Shown here in pieces: positions 60,610-64,000 of a stretch of DNA of 64,000 nt. A model generated the notes under the pieces. That model did no database searches. It saw only the letters and a program-made list of their open reading frames with translations, and was not told where the DNA came from. Position numbers and translations under genes: made by a program. The stretch spans positions 19,640 to 83,639 of the forward strand of contig JBGVFH010000085.1 in assembly GCA_045120955.1 (NCBI GenBank), read 5' to 3'. This DNA is from JAZMZS01 sp045120955 (GTDB lineage Bacteria; Bacillota; Clostridia; Oscillospirales; CAG-272). Position 1 is the stretch's first letter, and the number at the start of each line of letters is the position of its first letter.

Positions 60610-61905
60610 TTATTGGGGGCTTTCGTTTCCTTTTTCGATATTTTTCAGATATTCTTCAAGTTTCTTTTTCATCATAATGACACATTGCTCCGGTGTTGCA
60701 GTGCCTTTGACTACGTCCTCGGCAAACGCTCTGCAAGTCGGTGCCCCGCACGATCCACAGTCAATTCCCGGTAGAGTCTCACGAATTTTTTGTATGTCTG
60801 CCATCATTTTCATAGACTCGCCGAGATTTTTTCCGAGCATCGTTATGGGTCTGTATGCAGGAATATCATTGAAAAAGCAGTCGTTGGGGATATAACTATT
60901 ATTGTCTGACGGAAAATTGAGAGAAACGGGAAGATATCTGCGCAGAGAATTGAGTCTGGCTTTTGCAATAAAAGGGTTTTCAACCGTCATGGTGCCTCCG
61001 ACGCATCCTCCGGGGCAGGCGCACAGTTCAATAAATTCAAGCTGAGAGATGTTACCGTTGTCGATTTGCTCAAGAACTCTCTCTACATTCTCTATTCCGT
61101 CTGTTGCGAGATATTTGTCATTAAAAATAGCCGCTGACTCGCCGCCGCTTGATGCCCAGCTGATGCCGATCATTCCGGATCTTGACGAGTGCCTGGGTGC
61201 TTCGCTTCTCTTCATAACATTTAAAAGCGCAAAGTATATGTCACTTATCGATACAACGATATCCACCTGACTTTTATAGCCTGCAAAGCCGTTTTTTACA
61301 TAGCTTGCTTTTCCGGGGCACGGAGATATAAAACATACTCCGATATCCGAATCTTCAAGCTCGGGATGCATCTCCTTCGCTTTTTTTCTTGCAATAGCTG
61401 CCGCAATCTCCATAGGAGGCAGCATAGGCATGATGTTATCACGAAGAAAAGGGAAGCGCAATGCAATCAGTCTCATTACAACAGGACAAGCCGAGCTTAT
61501 AACAGGTTTGTTTATTCCCTCGGTGCTCATGTACATTCGTGTATATGCCGAGACAAGTTCTGCTGCGGCTGCCACTTCGTATACATAGTCAAAACCCAAA
61601 TCATATATTCCCTGAATGACATAATCAATGTCGTCAAGCGAATCGAACTGTCCGTATAGCGTGGGGGCGGGAAGTGCAATTTTGTATTTGAATTTTGCTA
61701 TGTCCTCAAGTCCGTTGCAGATAGCTTTTTTAGCTTTGTGAGGGCAGATATTGATGCAGACTCCGCAGTCAATACAGCGTTCTTCATCAATTACGGCTCT
61801 TCCGTTACGAATTCTGATAGCTTCTGTCGGGCAGTGGCGCAGGCAGGTAGTACAGCCGGTACATTTTTCCACATCAAGCGAGACCGAATGTTTGTATGTA
61901 TTCAT
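60610..61905 (-). CDS. Sensory-type [FeFe]-hydrogenase homologue (HydS-like)
   Basis: 431 aa. N-terminal 2[4Fe-4S] ferredoxin (CTGCTTCLRHCP, CIDCGVCINICP), an H-cluster-like domain, and a C-terminal four-cysteine [4Fe-4S] domain (GIDCGSCGAPTC). H-cluster ligands are kept in L1 SSACP, L2 SPCPGK and L3 CACPGGCVGG, but the L1 proton-relay Cys is Ala, as reported for sensory group C enzymes. The PAS domain found in many HydS proteins is absent. It is probably a redox or H2 sensor with little turnover, passing its signal to the adjacent GHKL and DRTGG proteins. Confidence 0.83.
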   Translation of the reverse strand: MNTYKHSVSLDVEKCTGCTTCLRHCPTEAIRIRNGRAVIDEERCIDCGVCINICPHKAKKAICNGLEDIAKFKYKIALPAPTLYGQFDSLDDIDYVIQGIYDLGFDYVYEVAAAAELVSAYTRMYMSTEGINKPVISSACPVVMRLIALRFPFLRDNIMPMLPPMEIAAAIARKKAKEMHPELEDSDIGVCFISPCPGKASYVKNGFAGYKSQVDIVVSISDIYFALLNVMKRSEAPRHSSRSGMIGISWASSGGESAAIFNDKYLATDGIENVERVLEQIDNGNISQLEFIELCACPGGCVGGTMTVENPFIAKARLNSLRRYLPVSLNFPSDNNSYIPNDCFFNDIPAYRPITMLGKNLGESMKMMADIQKIRETLPGIDCGSCGAPTCRAFAEDVVKGTATPEQCVIMMKKKLEEYLKNIEKGNESPQ

Positions 61906-61951
61906 GCTGAGTACCCTCCTTACTGTTGAAGTGATTTAATATAGCTCTGCT

Positions 61952-62374
61952 TTAAATTTTAACTATCATAGTCACTTTGGTGCCTCGTCCGACCTCTGAT
62001 TCGAGCTTTAGCTCATCGGAATATCTTTTCATGTTCGGAAGCCCCATTCCGGCACCGAATCCAAGTGAACGAATGTTGTCCGGAGCTGTGGTATAGCCTT
62101 CTTTCATTGCAAGGTCAATATTTTGTATTCCGGGACCGCTGTCTTCGAGTATGATAGTGACTTTGTCTTCATCCACATAAACATCAGCGTTACCGCCGCC
62201 TGCGTGAATTACCATGTTTATTTCACCCTCGTACATCGCAATAGATACTCTGCGTATTGTCTCAGGATCAAGTCCGAGCTGTCGGAGATTTTTTTTCACA
62301 CCGACCGATGCCTGTCCGGCACTTGTGAAGTCATTCCCGTCAACATCAAAATGAAAGTGAAGTGTTTCACTCAT
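61952..62374 (-). CDS. RsbW/RsbT-like GHKL ATPase (anti-sigma-factor type)
   Basis: 140 aa. Motifs of the anti-sigma-factor kinase family: IAMYEGEINMVIHAGG (N box), LEDSGPGI (G1) and GFGAGMGLPNMKRYSDE (G2). Such proteins phosphorylate an antagonist or bind a partner; no sigma factor or anti-anti-sigma gene is adjacent. It lies between the second DRTGG gene, which it overlaps, and the HydS-like gene. Confidence 0.86.
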   Translation of the reverse strand: MSETLHFHFDVDGNDFTSAGQASVGVKKNLRQLGLDPETIRRVSIAMYEGEINMVIHAGGGNADVYVDEDKVTIILEDSGPGIQNIDLAMKEGYTTAPDNIRSLGFGAGMGLPNMKRYSDELKLESEVGRGTKVTMIVKI

Positions 62375-62724
62375 CTTTTGACTCCGTTTCCCGCAAGACC
62401 CGAACTGTAAAGAATACCGCAGGCTTCATACATGCGTTTTTCTGTTGTCATGAGCACAAGACCGTGTTCCTTTGCAAGCTCTACCATTTCTTCGGTAGGC
62501 TGCTTGCTTCTGACAAAAACGATGCAGACCATGTCCATCATCTCGGCAGTTCTGACTACCTGAGCATTTACAAGACCTGTAAGGAGCACCGCCTGATCTT
62601 TTACATATGCCAGCACATCGCTCATCATATCACTTCCGCAAGCGGAGTAAACATGCTTGTTAATATTCTCTTCGCCGCAGACGATCTTTGCGTCAAGAAG
62701 CTCTGTTATCGTGGATATTTTCAT
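62371..62724 (-). CDS. DRTGG-domain-like protein, second copy
   Basis: 117 aa. Starts KISTITELLDAKIVCGEE and contains the GSDMMSDVLAYVKDQAVLLTG block typical of DRTGG-containing regulators, followed by VRTAEMMDMVCIVFVR and a helical C-terminus. It has no other domain. It overlaps the RsbW-like gene and follows the NuoE-like hydC. Function unknown; likely a ligand-binding partner of the signalling module. Confidence 0.78.
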   Translation of the reverse strand: MKISTITELLDAKIVCGEENINKHVYSACGSDMMSDVLAYVKDQAVLLTGLVNAQVVRTAEMMDMVCIVFVRSKQPTEEMVELAKEHGLVLMTTEKRMYEACGILYSSGLAGNGVKR

Positions 62725-62779
62725 TTGTTTTCTTCCTTAAACTTAAAGAATAAAGATTTGGAAAATGCCTTGCGTGAGA

Positions 62780-63277
62780 TTATGCCTTGTATTTGTCAAG
62801 AATTGCGGGCATGTCGTTGGGAACGAGTCTGCCGTAAACCTCATCATTTATCGTGAGTACGGGAGCAAGACCGCATGCACCGATGCAACGTGTTGCATCG
62901 ACGGAATAGTATCCGTCAGCAGAGGTTTCGCCTGCGGCAACACCTATCTCCTGAGTTATTCTGTCAAGAATGTCACCCGAGCCCTTAACGTAGCAAGCTG
63001 TGCCCAAGCATACTGCGATAGCAACCTTTCCCTTGGGGTTGAGAGAGAACTGAGAATAGAATGTTGATACACCGTAAACTTCCTCGAGCGGTATATCCAT
63101 GGAAATTGCGATGTGGCGCTGAACCTCTATCGGAAGATATCCGTAGATTTCCTGGGCCTTTTGAAGAATGGGCATAAGTGCACCTTTTTCTTTCTTGTGC
63201 TCCGCGATAAACTTATCGAGAGTAGCCTCCTGTTCCGGCGTTCCGTTAAACGCTACAGTGGTCTTTTTCTTTTTCAT
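62780..63277 (-). CDS. hydC: Bifurcating hydrogenase subunit HydC (NuoE-like)
   Basis: 165 aa [2Fe-2S] protein. The N-terminal helical bundle includes ILQKAQEIYGYLP and the thioredoxin-like domain has the four cluster cysteines in CLGTAC and CIGACGLAP. It is the first gene of the ten-gene operon, while hydB and hydA are the last two, so the three core subunits bracket the signalling genes. AGGAGG precedes the start region. Confidence 0.92.
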   Translation of the reverse strand: MKKKKTTVAFNGTPEQEATLDKFIAEHKKEKGALMPILQKAQEIYGYLPIEVQRHIAISMDIPLEEVYGVSTFYSQFSLNPKGKVAIAVCLGTACYVKGSGDILDRITQEIGVAAGETSADGYYSVDATRCIGACGLAPVLTINDEVYGRLVPNDMPAILDKYKA

Positions 63278-63316
63278 GATTGATCCTTTTCCTCCTTAAA
63301 CAGGAACTTTATTCTA

Positions 63317-63364
63317 TGTGCAAGCACACATTCTAATTATACATCTTTTTATATAATATTTCAA
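63317..63364 (-). promoter_or_regulatory. Hydrogenase operon promoter with a palindromic operator candidate
   Basis: Minus-strand TTGAAA (63364-63359), 17 bp, TATAAT (63341-63336). At the expected transcript start lies TGTGCAAGCACA (63317-63328), a perfect 5-bp inverted repeat around AA. It is not a Rex consensus (TTGTTAA...TTAACAA); the regulator is unidentified. Confidence 0.7.
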
Positions 63365-63400
63365 TAGTTTTATACAAAATAAAAACAAAAAAACGGATAA

Positions 63401-63438
63401 TGAAGCCTTTTATTTCATGCATTAAATAAAAAGCTTCA
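63401..63438. repeat. Inverted repeat between the hydrogenase promoter and tRNA-Pro
   Basis: TGAAGC-CTTTTATTT pairs with AAATAAAAA-GCTTCA (14 bp plus one mismatch, 8-nt loop). No T run suits it as a terminator on either strand. It may be a cruciform or transcription-blocking structure. Confidence 0.5.
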
Positions 63439-63535
63439 GAATTCGTCAAAACAACAACAATAAAGTCTAAAAAGTATTAAATAAAGGATAAAGCAGTAAA
63501 ATAATAAAAAAATTGCAAAAAAATTAAATTTCCTA

Positions 63536-63565
63536 TTGACAACCTGCAGATCTGTGTGTTATAAT
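63536..63565 (+). promoter_or_regulatory. Sigma-A promoter of tRNA-Pro
   Basis: TTGACA, 18 bp, TATAAT, 24 bp before the mature 5' end. Confidence 0.85.
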
Positions 63566-63589
63566 AGCAAAGTGCTCTGAGAGAGCAAT

Positions 63590-63665
63590 CTGGGTGTGGC
63601 GCAGTTGGTAGCGCGCTACCTTGGGGTGGTAGAGGCCGCAAGTTCAAGTCTTGTCACTCAGACCA
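63590..63665 (+). tRNA. tRNA-Pro (anticodon GGG)
   Basis: 76 nt cloverleaf. Acceptor CTGGGTG/CACTCAG with one G-U pair, D arm with AGTTGGTAG, anticodon stem CTACC/GGTAG around loop TTGGGGT (anticodon GGG), T arm with GTTCAAGTC, discriminator A and an encoded CCA. It has its own promoter and terminator. Confidence 0.95.
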
Positions 63666-63670
63666 GAAAG

Positions 63671-63715
63671 ACTCGAATAATTGGTGATTATTCACTGATT
63701 ATTCGGGTTTTTATT
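63671..63715 (+). terminator. Intrinsic terminator of tRNA-Pro
   Basis: Stem ACTCGAATAAT / ATTATTCGGGT (one wobble pair) followed by TTTTTATTTT. Confidence 0.8.
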
Positions 63716-63761
63716 TTGCAATTTGGTGATTTTACACAACGCAAAACACTTCGTTCAAAGT

Positions 63762-63947
63762 TCAAGACACTCGTTCTACGAATTTTCTACGAATTATTTT
63801 CGATTTCTTTACCGAAATAATCGCAGATTTCTTCGCTCGGCAGGCGTTTATTTTCCTGCCGGGTTTTCCTTTTGTTGGAATGTAGGCCTTCCAGTAGTCA
63901 GCGAGCTTACGGGTGAAAGGCTCAATTCTCTTCTTCGGGTCTCTCAT
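63762..63947 (-). pseudogene. Small frame, possibly a broken gene
   Basis: 61 aa frame starting MRDPKKRIEPFTRKLADYWK behind GGGG. The start resembles small Firmicutes proteins of unknown function that begin MRDP-x-RI. After about residue 24 the frame turns Lys/Arg-rich, whereas a neighbouring frame continues as a plausible ending (NKRLPSEEICDYFGKEIENNS, to 63787). This suggests a frameshift or small deletion near 63850-63875, where a CGGCAGG/CCTGCCG inverted repeat lies. No integrase is seen beside it. The bases after 63948 hold nothing recognisable. Confidence 0.35.
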
Positions 63948-64000
63948 CAGTGCCCCTTAAATCAAAAGTTGAATTCAACTGTGCGGCCATTCGAGCCTTG

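Noticed and set aside
63590..64000. Integrated prophage or conjugative element at tRNA-Pro
   Set aside because: No integrase, repeat of the tRNA end or phage gene is visible inside the window.

Overview
This 64 kb window looks like a chromosome segment of a strictly anaerobic gut-type Firmicute of class Clostridia, most likely Oscillospiraceae/Ruminococcaceae. The reasons are the Gram-positive division-and-wall cluster with a PASTA-type transpeptidase, consensus sigma-A promoters with 16-18 bp spacers, T-box leaders, an N-terminally extended L27 with its Prp protease, PPi-type phosphofructokinase, 2-oxoacid:ferredoxin oxidoreductase and an electron-bifurcating-type [FeFe]-hydrogenase. The species cannot be named from sequence alone. 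There is no prophage, CRISPR array, rRNA operon or complete insertion sequence. Gene density is high and almost all genes are intact.

Layout. 1-9.9 kb (+): envelope and division cluster (spoVD/ftsI-type PBP, murE, murF, mraY, ftsW, murG, ftsQ, ftsZ), with murD, murC and murB missing from the usual order. 10.1-16.5 kb: a zinc-ribbon membrane protein, ABC-F and mscL, the nadA-mnmA operon, and divergent pnuC with a structured 5' leader. 16.6-30.6 kb (-): the most distinctive block, three T-box-controlled transcription units around acyl-CoA ligases, a 2-oxoacid ferredoxin oxidoreductase (korDABC) and the branched-chain aminotransferase ilvE. By position in stem I the three leaders appear to carry Leu (CTT), Val (GTA) and Ile (ATC) specifier codons. 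The simplest reading is synthesis of Val, Ile and Leu from scavenged branched short-chain acids: activation to CoA thioesters, reductive carboxylation by the Kor-type enzyme, then transamination by IlvE. Two ligases carry an N-terminal HTH plus cupin module, a third is fused to a xylose-isomerase-like TIM barrel, and the LeuA-like protein has lost the usual active-site residues.

30.6-45.6 kb: mgtE-like transporter, PPi-type pfk, tagA/wecG, gapA, topB, an M16 protease pair, lgt, folD, rplU-prp-rpmA, a nucleotidyltransferase and galE. 45.7-53.7 kb (+): a complete arginine operon, argGHCJBDF, behind an ARG-box-like operator. 54-63.3 kb (-): a ten-gene hydrogenase operon in which the bifurcating enzyme genes (NuoE-like HydC, HndB-like protein, HydB, HydA) enclose a putative signalling module: a sensory-type hydrogenase homologue, two GHKL ATPases, two DRTGG-like proteins and a PHP phosphoesterase. 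The window ends with tRNA-Pro(GGG) and a small broken-looking reading frame.

A four-copy family of about 100-bp intergenic repeats (10.7, 16.5, 35.3 and 54.8 kb) sits in the same orientation directly behind an intrinsic terminator in every case and shows a compensatory base change in its stem.
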